A stretch of DNA of 64,000 nucleotides from positions 1-64,000 of the forward strand of contig JAVKDO010000150.1 of assembly GCA_040222235.1 (NCBI GenBank), written 5' to 3'. Origin of the DNA: UBA6059 sp040222235. Lineage in GTDB: Bacteria; Bacteroidota; Bacteroidia; Cytophagales; Cyclobacteriaceae. The notes below the pieces were generated by a model, which saw only the letters and a program-made list of their open reading frames with translations, had not been told where the DNA came from and ran no database searches. A program made the position numbers and the translations under genes. Below are positions 25,075 to 33,600 of the stretch, piece by piece (the stretch's first letter is position 1; every line of letters starts with the position of its first letter).

Positions 25075-25371
25075 ATGGCTTGAAAAGTAAGATCAACCAA
25101 GAGAGTCAGCCATAGATTTGAAGAAATAAAAAAATACTTGAGCAAAGAATTCGGCGAGCATACGACGGAACGGTTTGTGAGAAGAGTATTTTCCTTTTAT
25201 GACGTCATTTCAGCATTTCCGAGAATAGGAACTCTTCATAATCGGGAAAAAGGGATTTACGGATATATCTTGGAAAAATCGATATCTGCCTTTTATCGAT
25301 TCGATGATAAAGAAGTCGTAATCCTCAACTTCTTTGATAATCGCTCCAGGCCAAATCGCAAAAAACATTAG
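25075..25371 (+). pseudogene. RelE/ParE-type toxin interrupted by a TGA at codon 3
   Basis: From ATG 25075 the frame reads Met-Ala-stop (TGA 25081-25083), then continues open for 95 codons as KVRSTKRVSHRFEEIKKYLS to the family's C-terminal FDNRSRPNRKK. The whole frame is 98 codons, the normal toxin length, and contains the typical FYDVISAFPRIGT and ILEKSISAFYRFDD strands. Toxins of this family usually begin M-x-W-x-V, so codon 3 was probably TGG (Trp). Either the toxin is inactivated, a late start such as TTG 25138 makes a shortened product, or this is a sequencing error. Confidence 0.8.
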
Positions 25372-25499
25372 CACTATTTACGTGGGACTTGTCGATGTAC
25401 GTTTATGCGCCGCATGTCCGTCAAGGCGAGCTTTACCCGACCATGCCGACCTCCCAATCCGTCGGAAACCTTACTACCTTAGCTCCTAACCTAACTGAT

Positions 25500-25979
25500 A
25501 TGAAAAACCTGATATTTATTGCGGTAGTGCTAGCGACATGGTCTTGTACTCCAGCATCAAAAGCGCCAGAAGTAGAGCAAATGGAAGTTAAACCCATAGA
25601 AGCGGATTACATCTCTCCCGCAGCTTTTGCGGAACTTGATCTTCCTTTTTCCCAACTGGTAAAATATGGTGATGTGCTCTACCTCTCCGGTCAAATTGGT
25701 ACTCTGCCTGGTGCGGGTCAGCTCATCGAAGGAGGAATCGTCCCAGAGACGCAACAAACTATGAAAAATATCAAGGCCGTGCTCGAGGCTAATAATTCAT
25801 CTATGGATCAAGTCATCAAATGCACATGCATGTTGGTAGATATGAGCGAATGGCCGGCGATGAATCAAGAATATGTCAAGTTCTTCCCTAACCAAAAACC
25901 AGCTCGAAGTGCCTTTGGCGCTACAGGGTTAGCGCTAGGTGCAAGAGTCGAGATTGCGTGCGTGGCTTATGCCAAGTAG
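25500..25979 (+). CDS. Exported RidA/YjgF-family lipoprotein
   Basis: 159 residues from the ATG at 25500; the frame open from 25389 adds unconserved residues. The first 18 residues (KNLIFIAVVLATWSC) look like a lipoprotein signal with Cys near residue 17, though Trp at -2 is unusual. The rest is a complete RidA fold: YGDVLYLSGQIGTLPG, QQTMKNIKAVLEANNSSMDQ, and ARSAFGATGLALGARVEIAC, where the Arg is the active-site position of enamine/imine deaminases. Cytoplasmic RidA hydrolyses reactive 2-aminoacrylate; an exported form must act on something else. Confidence 0.85.
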   Translation: MKNLIFIAVVLATWSCTPASKAPEVEQMEVKPIEADYISPAAFAELDLPFSQLVKYGDVLYLSGQIGTLPGAGQLIEGGIVPETQQTMKNIKAVLEANNSSMDQVIKCTCMLVDMSEWPAMNQEYVKFFPNQKPARSAFGATGLALGARVEIACVAYAK

Positions 25980-26014
25980 GTATCGCCTAACTCAATTACC
26001 ACAGAAATAGCTTC

Positions 26015-26554
26015 ATGACTGAACTCAAATACACCGCCAACTACTGCGAGGAGAACATCTGGCAGCTATGCCAACATCCCGAGCTGAGAGATGCGGTCAA
26101 GCAAGTGCTGTTTGTCTCTAGCCTTAGCAGGAATAGCCCACTCCAGTTTCAGAAGTCAGCACAAGGCGGACTACCCGTGTGGTGGGACTATCACGTCATC
26201 CTACTTGCTTCCAAAGGACAGCATCATCAGATCTACGATTTTGATACTACCCTGCCCTTTCCATGTGAGGCTAAGCAGTACCTCACCAGCACATTTCAGG
26301 ACGCGGAGGGCATGAAGCCAGAAGATCGTCCGCTTTTTAAGATCATTGATGGCCTGGCTTACCGCGAGAGCTTTCATTCCGATAGGAAGCATATGAAGGA
26401 TGAAGAGGGCCACTGGATTTTCGAGCCACCCACATGGCCGCTCATACAGTCAACCAACGCACAACTGACCTTAGACAGCCTCTTTGATTTTTCTGATAAG
26501 AGTGAGCAGCCTATCAACACATTGGACGAATTGATCATCCGACTCTACGGCTAA
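26015..26554 (+). CDS. Protein N-terminal glutamine amidohydrolase (NTAQ1 family)
   Basis: 179 residues covering the full NTAQ1 domain. The three signature blocks are present: YCEENIWQLC (nucleophile Cys11), VWWDYHVILL (His60) and IYDFDTTLPFPC (Asp75/Asp77). The C-terminal SDRKHMKDEEGHW followed by Pro residues matches the animal enzyme's SDRSHMKD block. Eukaryotic NTAQ1 deamidates N-terminal Gln to Glu, making the protein a substrate for aminoacyl transfer and degradation by the N-degron pathway. No signal peptide, so cytoplasmic. No transferase gene is nearby. It is the single clearest 'eukaryote-type' protein in this window. Confidence 0.95.
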   Translation: MTELKYTANYCEENIWQLCQHPELRDAVKQVLFVSSLSRNSPLQFQKSAQGGLPVWWDYHVILLASKGQHHQIYDFDTTLPFPCEAKQYLTSTFQDAEGMKPEDRPLFKIIDGLAYRESFHSDRKHMKDEEGHWIFEPPTWPLIQSTNAQLTLDSLFDFSDKSEQPINTLDELIIRLYG

Positions 26555-26658
26555 AGTACGGGTAAAAGAATCGTGCCCAGCCTCTGAAGGGCAATGTGAG
26601 CACGGCCTTGTTGCAAATACTTGTGCTATGACCTACTTTTAGCTTGTACGCGGTACCC

Positions 26659-27252
26659 ATGACAATGCAGCAACCACCATTTCTACATGAGATATTCAAG
26701 CCACAGCATTTTTCCTCCAAGGAGCTCGAGCTGGTGCTATCACAGTTTGTCCGTGTGGAGTTTAAGAAAAACGATTTTCTGGTAAGGGCGGGCAATGTAG
26801 CCAATTACTACTATTTTCTTGAAAGCGGATTTGTGCGCTCATACGCCATAGACCTGGAGGGTAACGACATCACCTCCAAATTTTATTCGAGGCAGGATAT
26901 CGTCATCGACTGGCACTCCTACTTTCTCAAGGCGCCTTGTAAGGAGTTTATACAGGCGATCACAGACGGTGTAGGCTGGAAGATCACCTTCGCTGATTTT
27001 ATGAAGCTCTTTAGCATCGAGGCTTTTCGGGAAGTCGGTAGAACCAAGCTGGTCTATGACTACTTTGGACTAAAGAACCATACGGTAGCGATGGTGACCG
27101 AACCCGCTAAAGATCGGTACAAGCAGCTCGTCAAGGATAAGCCAGATATCGCACTCAATGCACCACTCAAGCACATCGCCACCTATCTGGGCATTACGGA
27201 TACTTCGCTCAGCCGTATCCGAAAGGAGATCGCTCAGGAAAAAGACCAATGA
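26659..27252 (+). CDS. Crp/Fnr-family transcriptional regulator
   Basis: 197 residues from the ATG at 26659. An N-terminal cyclic-nucleotide-binding-like beta roll is visible (FVRVEFKKNDFLVRAGNVANYYYFLESG), then a helical hinge and a C-terminal winged-helix (KHIATYLGITDTSLSRIRKEIA) whose recognition helix is complete. The phosphate-binding cassette of CRP is not obvious, as usual in Bacteroidota members, so the effector is unknown. The following membrane-protein ATG is 2 bases after the stop, so this regulator is probably co-transcribed with it. Confidence 0.9.
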   Translation: MTMQQPPFLHEIFKPQHFSSKELELVLSQFVRVEFKKNDFLVRAGNVANYYYFLESGFVRSYAIDLEGNDITSKFYSRQDIVIDWHSYFLKAPCKEFIQAITDGVGWKITFADFMKLFSIEAFREVGRTKLVYDYFGLKNHTVAMVTEPAKDRYKQLVKDKPDIALNAPLKHIATYLGITDTSLSRIRKEIAQEKDQ

Positions 27253-27253
27253 C

Positions 27254-27982
27254 ATGATCGCCTTCGCTGAAAATATTCCCTTTTGGGCTTCTCTGCTTTT
27301 CCTATTGATCATCCCTATCCCGATCTTGATGATCGCCAGGTTAGCCAAAAAAGGAGCCTCAAGCTCACCTGAGCTTCATGACCGGGCCAATACCATCGGT
27401 CTTGGTGTAATCATTTTCTACTTCGCCTACCTCAGCTATGTGACCTTCGCGAGCCACCAGGGATGGTTTGACGCGCTTATGCTGCCGCCGAAGATTCTGC
27501 TCTTCACCATGTTTCCACTCCTGGCGTTTCTGCTGTTGGTGGTCTTCAACCTACCCCAATACAAGGCGATCCTGCGCAATATCCCGCTTGATGATCTGGT
27601 CAGGCTTCACATCTTTCGTCTGATCGGTTCTTTCTTTCTGATCCTGTTCTTCTTTGGTGTGCTTCCCAAGCCCATTGGCCTGATCGCTGGCATTGGTGAT
27701 CTGGTCACTGCCTTGAGTAGCGGCTATGTGGCCAAGGTCATCAAGGAAGGCAAGCCATTTGCGCGAAAGCTCACTTTTGCCTGGAATACCTTCGGGCTGC
27801 TAGACATAGTGGCTACTTCGGCAACCGCCCTCATACTCACTAAGTTGTCGATAGACTATGGCACGCAAGGCGTGGAAGGTCTTGCCGCTTTTCCATTCTG
27901 CTTCATTCCGGCTTTCGCCCCAGCTACCATCATTTTCCTTCATTTGAGCGTTTATCGTAGGCTTTACGGGTCATCTCACTAG
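27254..27982 (+). CDS. Polytopic membrane protein of unknown function
   Basis: 242 residues from the ATG at 27254 (MIAFAENIPFW); the longer frame would overlap the Crp-like gene. About six to seven hydrophobic helices are visible (PFWASLLFLLIIPIPILMIA, TIGLGVIIFYFAYLSYVTF, ILLFTMFPLLAFLLLVVFN, LIGSFFLILFFFGVLPKPIG, and others). No catalytic motif is recognisable. Coupling to the regulator suggests it is a target or sensor partner, which is inference. Confidence 0.8.
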   Translation: MIAFAENIPFWASLLFLLIIPIPILMIARLAKKGASSSPELHDRANTIGLGVIIFYFAYLSYVTFASHQGWFDALMLPPKILLFTMFPLLAFLLLVVFNLPQYKAILRNIPLDDLVRLHIFRLIGSFFLILFFFGVLPKPIGLIAGIGDLVTALSSGYVAKVIKEGKPFARKLTFAWNTFGLLDIVATSATALILTKLSIDYGTQGVEGLAAFPFCFIPAFAPATIIFLHLSVYRRLYGSSH

Positions 27983-28090
27983 CCTACCGGAATATTTTTA
28001 CCTGGCTTGCTTTCCTGTCATAGGACAAGTTTTTTTATTTCTCGACTCATCAGTTTTGTAGGGAACATTAAAAACTAAAACACTACAAAC

Positions 28091-28444
28091 ATGAAAGAGG
28101 CAAAAGAATTTATGATGATTTTCCGATTTGAGCCAAAGGCTGATTACCAACCCACTCAAGAAGAGATCAACCTTCAGCGCAAGCAATGGGGAGGGTTTAT
28201 TGGACAGTTAGCACTCAATGAGAAACTCGTAAGCACCCATCAACTAGGGTCTGAAGGGGCACAGCTAGCCGCTGACCATTCTATCACTACTGGCATGTGT
28301 TTTTCAGAAGGCAAGGCCGTTGGTGGTAACATGATCGTTCGAGCCAAAAGTCTTGAAGAGGCTACCGAGATGGCCAAGGGGTGTCCCATCCTACACATGG
28401 GGGGAACAGTAGAAATAAGAAGTATCACCCCGATGCAAGCTTAA
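28091..28444 (+). CDS. YCII-related (YciI family) protein
   Basis: 117 residues. A dimeric alpha/beta-barrel fold is visible: EFMMIFRFEPKADYQPTQEEI, WGGFIGQLALNEKLVSTHQLGSEG, NMIVRAKSLEEATEMAKGCPIL, VEIRSITPM. The family resembles muconolactone isomerase-like domains; function is unknown. Such genes often accompany ECF sigma factors, but none is nearby. It is followed at 17 bases by the SRPBCC gene, probably one transcript. Confidence 0.87.
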   Translation: MKEAKEFMMIFRFEPKADYQPTQEEINLQRKQWGGFIGQLALNEKLVSTHQLGSEGAQLAADHSITTGMCFSEGKAVGGNMIVRAKSLEEATEMAKGCPILHMGGTVEIRSITPMQA

Positions 28445-28461
28445 TCTAAACCCCTACTAAA

Positions 28462-29004
28462 ATGAAAATCAAAATGATGCTATCAATCATCGCAGTGGCC
28501 TTTGTGCTATTCATAGCTTTCGGCTTGTATAAGGCAAGCCAGCTTACGTATATCGAGATCAACAAAAGCGTCACCATCTTTGGTGAAAAAAAGAAAGTGT
28601 TCGATATGGTAAAGTACCTCAACAACTTCCCTAAGTGGTCGCCCTTTCTTGCGCAAGATCCCACACAACAGGTAGAAGTAAAAGGCACTGACGGCACAGT
28701 AGGTGCTCAATACCACTGGCTGGGAAACAAGGGCAAGGATGTGGGCTACCAAGAGATCGTGAAGATCGACGAACTGAGCTTCGTCGGTATGAAATGTGAT
28801 ATCCAGAAGCCATTTCAAGCCCAGCCTACCTTTGACTATAGCTTCAACGGTGGAGACGGCAATGTGACGGTCACCCAGCAGTTCAAACTGAGTTCAGGGC
28901 TAATAGATGCTTTTTTTATGTGGCTCTTTGGAGTCCGCAAAAACATGGAGTCCACCAATGAGCAAGGACTACAGCTGCTGAAACAAGCAGTGGAAAAATC
29001 ATGA
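28462..29004 (+). CDS. Membrane-anchored SRPBCC (START-like) domain protein
   Basis: 180 residues. One N-terminal transmembrane helix (MMLSIIAVAFVLFIAFGLY) is followed by a SRPBCC domain: INKSVTIFGEKKKVFDMVKY, FPKWSPFLAQDPTQQVEVKG, YHWLGNKGKDVGYQEIVKID, VTVTQQFKLSSGLIDAFFM. This polyketide-cyclase-like fold makes a hydrophobic pocket, so lipid or aromatic ligands are likely. A terminator follows. Confidence 0.85.
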   Translation: MKIKMMLSIIAVAFVLFIAFGLYKASQLTYIEINKSVTIFGEKKKVFDMVKYLNNFPKWSPFLAQDPTQQVEVKGTDGTVGAQYHWLGNKGKDVGYQEIVKIDELSFVGMKCDIQKPFQAQPTFDYSFNGGDGNVTVTQQFKLSSGLIDAFFMWLFGVRKNMESTNEQGLQLLKQAVEKS

Positions 29005-29022
29005 CGGAGACTAACCAATATC

Positions 29023-29064
29023 AAAAATCACCCAAGTTGGGAAACCGCTTTGGTGATTTTTTTG
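29023..29064 (+). terminator. Terminator after the SRPBCC gene
   Basis: Stem AAAAATCACC / GGTGATTTTT (29023-29032, 29052-29061) with a 19-base loop, followed by further T residues. Confidence 0.8.
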
Positions 29065-29128
29065 ATTTAGCTCGATGATGGTAGACGTGACATCCACCTA
29101 TATTGCAGCTTAATTTTTCTTTGCGCTG

Positions 29129-29722
29129 ATGTTCGTCGAACCCTTCATCCCCTTCCTGCTACTTGCCCTTGCGCTGTTTGCTACGCCAGGGCCAGCCACT
29201 TTGAGCATTGCCGCGAGTGGTGCAGCATTCGGATTTGGAAAGACGGTCTACTACATCTTCGGATTGATCGTCGGCATGATCATCATTTTCGTCATGGTAG
29301 CACTCGGGCTGGGGCTGCTATTTGATCAGTATCCGATAGTGCATACTATTTTTCAGTGGGTGAGCTTGCTATATATGCTGTATCTCGCTTTCAAGATTGC
29401 TACCGCTCCACCTCTCCATTCTGCTAAAACCAAGCCGCTTGGCCCTGTGCAGGGAGTCCTGCTCAACCTGGTCAACCCCAAGGCCTACTTTGCTGTGATA
29501 GCGTTGGTCAGTCAATACACCCAACCAGGAGAAGAGTATTTTCGCAGCTTTATCCTCTTGATGATATGGAGCATGGGTTATGCCTTTTGCACCAATCTGG
29601 GGTGGGCCTATGGTGGCACTTTCATCGCCAGCAAACTTTCTTCTGATAAGGTAGCTACCAAAATCAATATTGGTTTTGCCGTATTGCTGGTAGTTAGTAT
29701 TGTCTGGACGATGTTTTTGTAA
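29129..29722 (+). CDS. LysE/RhtB-family amino-acid exporter
   Basis: 197 residues with about six transmembrane helices. The family opening FLLLALALFATPGPATLSIAASGAAFGFG contains the conserved PGP motif, and LLNLVNPKAYFAVIALVSQY the conserved NPKA motif. Members export lysine, homoserine, threonine or similar compounds across the inner membrane. The exact substrate is not deducible. Confidence 0.93.
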   Translation: MFVEPFIPFLLLALALFATPGPATLSIAASGAAFGFGKTVYYIFGLIVGMIIIFVMVALGLGLLFDQYPIVHTIFQWVSLLYMLYLAFKIATAPPLHSAKTKPLGPVQGVLLNLVNPKAYFAVIALVSQYTQPGEEYFRSFILLMIWSMGYAFCTNLGWAYGGTFIASKLSSDKVATKINIGFAVLLVVSIVWTMFL

Positions 29723-29777
29723 ATTGAATGCCATTAGCACTGCAGTTGAATCTAGTAGTAACCAACTAACTTAAGGT

Positions 29778-30374
29778 ATGGATGAGCTTCTAAATAAGGC
29801 AGTCAGTTTCACTGCAATGAAGGAAGGCAATGTTCTTGACTATAAGATAATAGCCGCCAATGATGCAAAAACCAACGATGAACTTCCAGATCGACTGATC
29901 GAGCATTTGAAAGAAATGGCGAAGGATGATGGCGCCTATCAAATCAGTCGGCTTGATCATGTCTTACAATGTGCCACCCGCGCGTATAGAGATGGCGCCA
30001 GCGATGATTGGGTAATCGCCGCATTGCTCCACGATATCGGAGATGTGCTAGCACCATTCACACATGGTCAGGTGGCGGCTGAGATACTTCGCCCATTCGT
30101 ATCCGAAGAAGTCACCTGGACGGTACGGCATCATGGGGTTTTTCAGATGCACTACAATGCGCTCTTGACAGCCGAAGAAAGGAAAAGTCGTGAGCAGTAC
30201 AAAGACCACCCTTATTACGAAAGTGCGGTCAGATTCTGTGAACTTTGGGATCAATGTTCCTTCGATCCCAACTATGATACAGAGCAATTGGACTTTTTCG
30301 TACCTATCATTCGAAGGGTTTTTTCAAGAGTTCCGTTTAGTACCGACATCTCACAGGTCGGAGATGATAAATAG
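29778..30374 (+). CDS. HD-domain mixed-valent diiron oxygenase-like protein (PhnZ/MIOX-related)
   Basis: 198 residues. The HD core is present as QISRLDHVLQCATRAYRDGA, VIAALLHDIGDVLAPFTHG and EVTWTVRHHGVF, giving the series of His and Asp ligands for two irons. The C-terminal CELWDQCSFDPNYDTEQLDFF block is characteristic of proteins related to PhnZ, which cleaves 2-amino-1-hydroxyethylphosphonate with O2. No other phosphonate genes are in the window, so the substrate is open. Confidence 0.85.
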   Translation: MDELLNKAVSFTAMKEGNVLDYKIIAANDAKTNDELPDRLIEHLKEMAKDDGAYQISRLDHVLQCATRAYRDGASDDWVIAALLHDIGDVLAPFTHGQVAAEILRPFVSEEVTWTVRHHGVFQMHYNALLTAEERKSREQYKDHPYYESAVRFCELWDQCSFDPNYDTEQLDFFVPIIRRVFSRVPFSTDISQVGDDK

Positions 30375-30474
30375 GATTCAAGCTTTTAGGCGTTACTCAT
30401 TGAGGTGAAACTTCTACTTCCTCTCTGAGCTTTCTCAGCTTCTGGAAAGAAAATTTCTCTCGTTTCGCAACTAT

Positions 30475-30526
30475 TTTTCTAATTGCAGGTATAATACCCT
30501 TATCTATATTACCTGCAATTAGAAAA
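30475..30526 (+). promoter_or_regulatory. PadR operator candidate, cassette B
   Basis: A 17-bp perfect inverted repeat: arm TTTTCTAATTGCAGGTA (30475-30491) and its reverse complement (30510-30526), with an 18-base A/T-rich spacer (30492-30509). The right arm ends 4 bases before the PadR ATG, so bound protein would cover the start region. The spacer probably holds the -7 box. Confidence 0.8.
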
Positions 30527-30530
30527 TATT

Positions 30531-30875
30531 ATGTCGAAGAATCAATTAGGTGAGTTTGAAGAGATCGTGATGCTCACCATCGGTGTGCTTAACGATAACG
30601 CCTACGGTCTGGCCATCAAGAAAGAAATCGAAGAGCGTACAAGCCGGTCGGTAAGCATGGGTGCGCTCCATACTGCCCTTTATCGTCTGGAGGACAAAGG
30701 CTTCCTTACCTCCGAATTGGGAGAAGCGACTAAAGTTCGCGGCGGCAAGCCAAAGCGCTTTTTCAAGGTCACGATCTTTGGCCAGAAGAACCTGCAACAG
30801 GCCATGGAAGACCGTCAGCAGCTTTGGAAAGATATACCATCAGGCGTTTTCGAACTCTTCCCTTCATCCAAATGA
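30531..30875 (+). CDS. PadR family transcriptional regulator (cassette B)
   Basis: 114 residues, a short PadR winged-helix: SKNQLGEFEEIVMLTIGVLNDNAYG, SVSMGALHTALYRLEDKGFLTSE, RGGKPKRFFKVTIFGQKNL. It is closely similar to the cassette A and C regulators, and the stop overlaps the permease start by 4 bases (ATGA, 30872-30875). Probable autorepressor through the inverted repeat upstream. Confidence 0.94.
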   Translation: MSKNQLGEFEEIVMLTIGVLNDNAYGLAIKKEIEERTSRSVSMGALHTALYRLEDKGFLTSELGEATKVRGGKPKRFFKVTIFGQKNLQQAMEDRQQLWKDIPSGVFELFPSSK

Positions 30876-33451
30876 GCGCACCTCCAAAAATAGTACTTAA
30901 GCTACTGGCATACTGCACTCCTTACAGTCGGATCGATGATATCGAAGGTGACACCCTAGAGCTTTATCAAGAACGACTAGAAGAAAAGGGTGCGGCGAAA
31001 GCCAGGTTATTACTATTGACTGACTGCCTTAGCTTGCTCAAACTCAAAATACTCACAACATCAAAAACCTCAGGGACTTATATCATGATCGGTAACTATA
31101 TCAAAACCAGTTCACGGGCACTACTCAAAAACCCGGTAACCTCCGCCATTAGCATCTTCGGTCTTGCCTTGGCCATTGGCTGTGCTATTACTACGTTCAT
31201 TTTTATGGACTTCCAGTTGCATCTGGATTCATTCCACCCTCATGTCAACAACACTTACCAAGTGGTCAGTAAGGTCATCGAAAAGGACGAATTGGTCTTA
31301 CATGGGCCTTCCCCACTCCCACTTTCGCAAAGTCTATTGGCTGATCAACCAGAAGTGAAGTTCGCTGTGCGGATGCAATACGAACAGGCCAATGTCCGCT
31401 TCGACAGAAATGTCTTTCAGGAGCGGGTACTTTTTGCCGACCCTTCTTTCATGCATGCTTTTGAATTTCCTCTGAGATATGGAAGCAGGTCAGCACTTGA
31501 AACCAGAGGTAATATCATGATCAGTGAAAAGATGGCCACCAAATACTTTGGGGAGTACAACCCAATGGGTCAGCAAATGAACCTTCAGTTTGCCCAGGGT
31601 GCTAAGCAGACATTCGTGGTAGCGGGAGTATTTGACGAACAACCCGTTAATGCCAGCTTTGGCCCTTCCTTGTTGCTTCCAATAGAGCATTATTTCGATC
31701 TTCAAGACCAAAGAGAAAATGACTGGTCAGCCTTCAATAGTGCCACTTTTGTAGTGCTGGATGAATCAAATCCTTCAGCACTCGATGAGATACTAGCCAC
31801 CTATGCAGGGGTTCAAAATGCAGCCAACGGCGAGCTTAAAGTAGATGGTTTTGAGCTCATCCGCCTACCGGAATTGAGCCATCGGTCTTGGGAAATCCAT
31901 CAGTCAGTATCTCACGGTAATAGCCTTGATGGCGTTTATGGCATGCCATTCATCGGAACCCTCTTACTGATCATGGCTTGCTTCAATTATGTCAATGTAG
32001 CTGTATCTACGGCAACCAAAAGACTCAAAGAAATAGCCGTGAGAAAGGTAATGGGTAGTGCTCGTCAAGGCATAATTTGGCTCTTTCTTGTAGAGAATCT
32101 ACTCATCTCTCTGTTTTCTATTTTTCTGGGTGTAGCACTCTGCTACTACTTTTTTCAGCCTGGATTCAGTGCTATGGCTGGTATTGAAATACCACTTGCG
32201 TTCTCCTCGCCGCAGATTGCTATTTACTTCTTTCTAGGTATATTTCTATTGACTGGAATTGTCTCTGGTGCATATCCAGCCTTCTATATTTCTAAGTTTC
32301 AACCTATCGCAATTATGAAAGGCAGCTTGAAGTTTGGAAACTCCAACCTCTTTAGCAAGGTACTATTGACCCTTCAGCTGTTTATTGCCTTCACCAGCAT
32401 CATCGGTAGTCTGATCTTCACTGACAATGCCATGTTTGTCAAGGAGCTCGATTGGGGGTACGATCCTGACAATATCCTTGCCATCAAGGTCAATGATCAA
32501 AAACAATACGACTTACTCATGGAGGAAGCATTGAGTAATAATTCGGTAACTGCCGCTGTAGGAGCTACTGGTCACATCGGAGTTGATAACAGGTTTACGG
32601 TAGTCAATCAACTTGAAGATCAGATCAAAACATTGTCATATGATGTGAGTCCCGGTTATCTGGAGACTCTCAATGTGCCGCTACTGGAAGGACGTTATTT
32701 TGAAGAAAACAAGTCACTTCAGGAGTCCAAGAGCATGGTTGTCAATCGGGCCTTTTCAGATCGTATGGGCTGGGATTCTCCTATCGGTAAAACCCTAACC
32801 TTCGACGGAGTAGATCGAACAGTCGTAGGACTCACAGACAATTTCCATCACACTTTCTTTGGTTACGATGAGATTCGTCCAATGATTTTTACAGCCAATG
32901 AAACACCACAGTATGATTATCTAGTGCTCAAAACAGAACCGGGCAATACCGTGATGGTGGATGGTGCTATGCAGGAGACTTTCCATCAGATCGCCCCGGA
33001 TGATCCCTATTCAAAATACTATCAAGACGAGATCTTTAATAGAGCCTACAACAACGTGGACACTAACATAGCGCTGATGGTGACCATTGCAGTTATCTCC
33101 ATTATTCTGTCATGCCTGGGCCTCTATGGTCTGCTATCCTTCAACATCCAGAAACGATTCAAAGAATTCGGCATACGCAAAGCACTCGGAGCAGAATGGC
33201 AGCATATTGTCAAGACTATTGCTAAGCAATACGCTCCAATTATCCTGGTGTCTTTCGTTATTGGGGTACCGATAGCTACCTACTTCATCAATGGCACAGG
33301 CCATAGCATGTTCTCGATTACCAAGCCCTTAAATCCATTGACAGTGCTACTGGCACTCACAATCATCATTTCGTCACTTGGCATCACGGTATTCTCTCAG
33401 ATATATAAAGCCACAAGAGTGAATCCTTCGGATGTGTTAAAGTCTGAGTAG
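30872..33451 (+). CDS. PadR-linked FtsX/MacB-type ABC permease (cassette B)
   Basis: 859 residues from ATG 30872. The prefix domain has RIDDIEGDTLELYQERLEEKG (residues ~20-40), equivalent to the D.EGDL.E.Y motif of the other two cassettes. Two MacB-like periplasmic domains alternate with two FtsX cores (NVAVSTATKRLKEIAVRKVMGS and NIQKRFKEFGIRKALGA). No ATPase gene is adjacent. This copy differs from A and C through most of the periplasmic parts, suggesting a different ligand or cargo. Confidence 0.9.
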   Translation: MSAPPKIVLKLLAYCTPYSRIDDIEGDTLELYQERLEEKGAAKARLLLLTDCLSLLKLKILTTSKTSGTYIMIGNYIKTSSRALLKNPVTSAISIFGLALAIGCAITTFIFMDFQLHLDSFHPHVNNTYQVVSKVIEKDELVLHGPSPLPLSQSLLADQPEVKFAVRMQYEQANVRFDRNVFQERVLFADPSFMHAFEFPLRYGSRSALETRGNIMISEKMATKYFGEYNPMGQQMNLQFAQGAKQTFVVAGVFDEQPVNASFGPSLLLPIEHYFDLQDQRENDWSAFNSATFVVLDESNPSALDEILATYAGVQNAANGELKVDGFELIRLPELSHRSWEIHQSVSHGNSLDGVYGMPFIGTLLLIMACFNYVNVAVSTATKRLKEIAVRKVMGSARQGIIWLFLVENLLISLFSIFLGVALCYYFFQPGFSAMAGIEIPLAFSSPQIAIYFFLGIFLLTGIVSGAYPAFYISKFQPIAIMKGSLKFGNSNLFSKVLLTLQLFIAFTSIIGSLIFTDNAMFVKELDWGYDPDNILAIKVNDQKQYDLLMEEALSNNSVTAAVGATGHIGVDNRFTVVNQLEDQIKTLSYDVSPGYLETLNVPLLEGRYFEENKSLQESKSMVVNRAFSDRMGWDSPIGKTLTFDGVDRTVVGLTDNFHHTFFGYDEIRPMIFTANETPQYDYLVLKTEPGNTVMVDGAMQETFHQIAPDDPYSKYYQDEIFNRAYNNVDTNIALMVTIAVISIILSCLGLYGLLSFNIQKRFKEFGIRKALGAEWQHIVKTIAKQYAPIILVSFVIGVPIATYFINGTGHSMFSITKPLNPLTVLLALTIIISSLGITVFSQIYKATRVNPSDVLKSE

Positions 33452-33532
33452 TATAACCCTGTTAATCCTATTATGTCAACTTTCAAAACTGTCACATCGT
33501 GGCTCTCGAAATGTACACTATCCAGGATTTCG

Positions 33533-33553
33533 ACAAGCTCAATCTGACAAGAC
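33533..33553. repeat. Possible dispersed repeat fragment in the gap after cassette B
   Basis: The gap 33452-33600 has no gene. It contains TTTCGACAAGCTCAATCTG (33533-33551), which resembles, from memory, a dispersed sequence found in several Bacteroidota genomes. No second copy is in this window. Confidence 0.3.
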
Positions 33554-33600
33554 TATGTCTAAAACGACAACTTAACAAAGTAGGATTACTGAATCGATTT

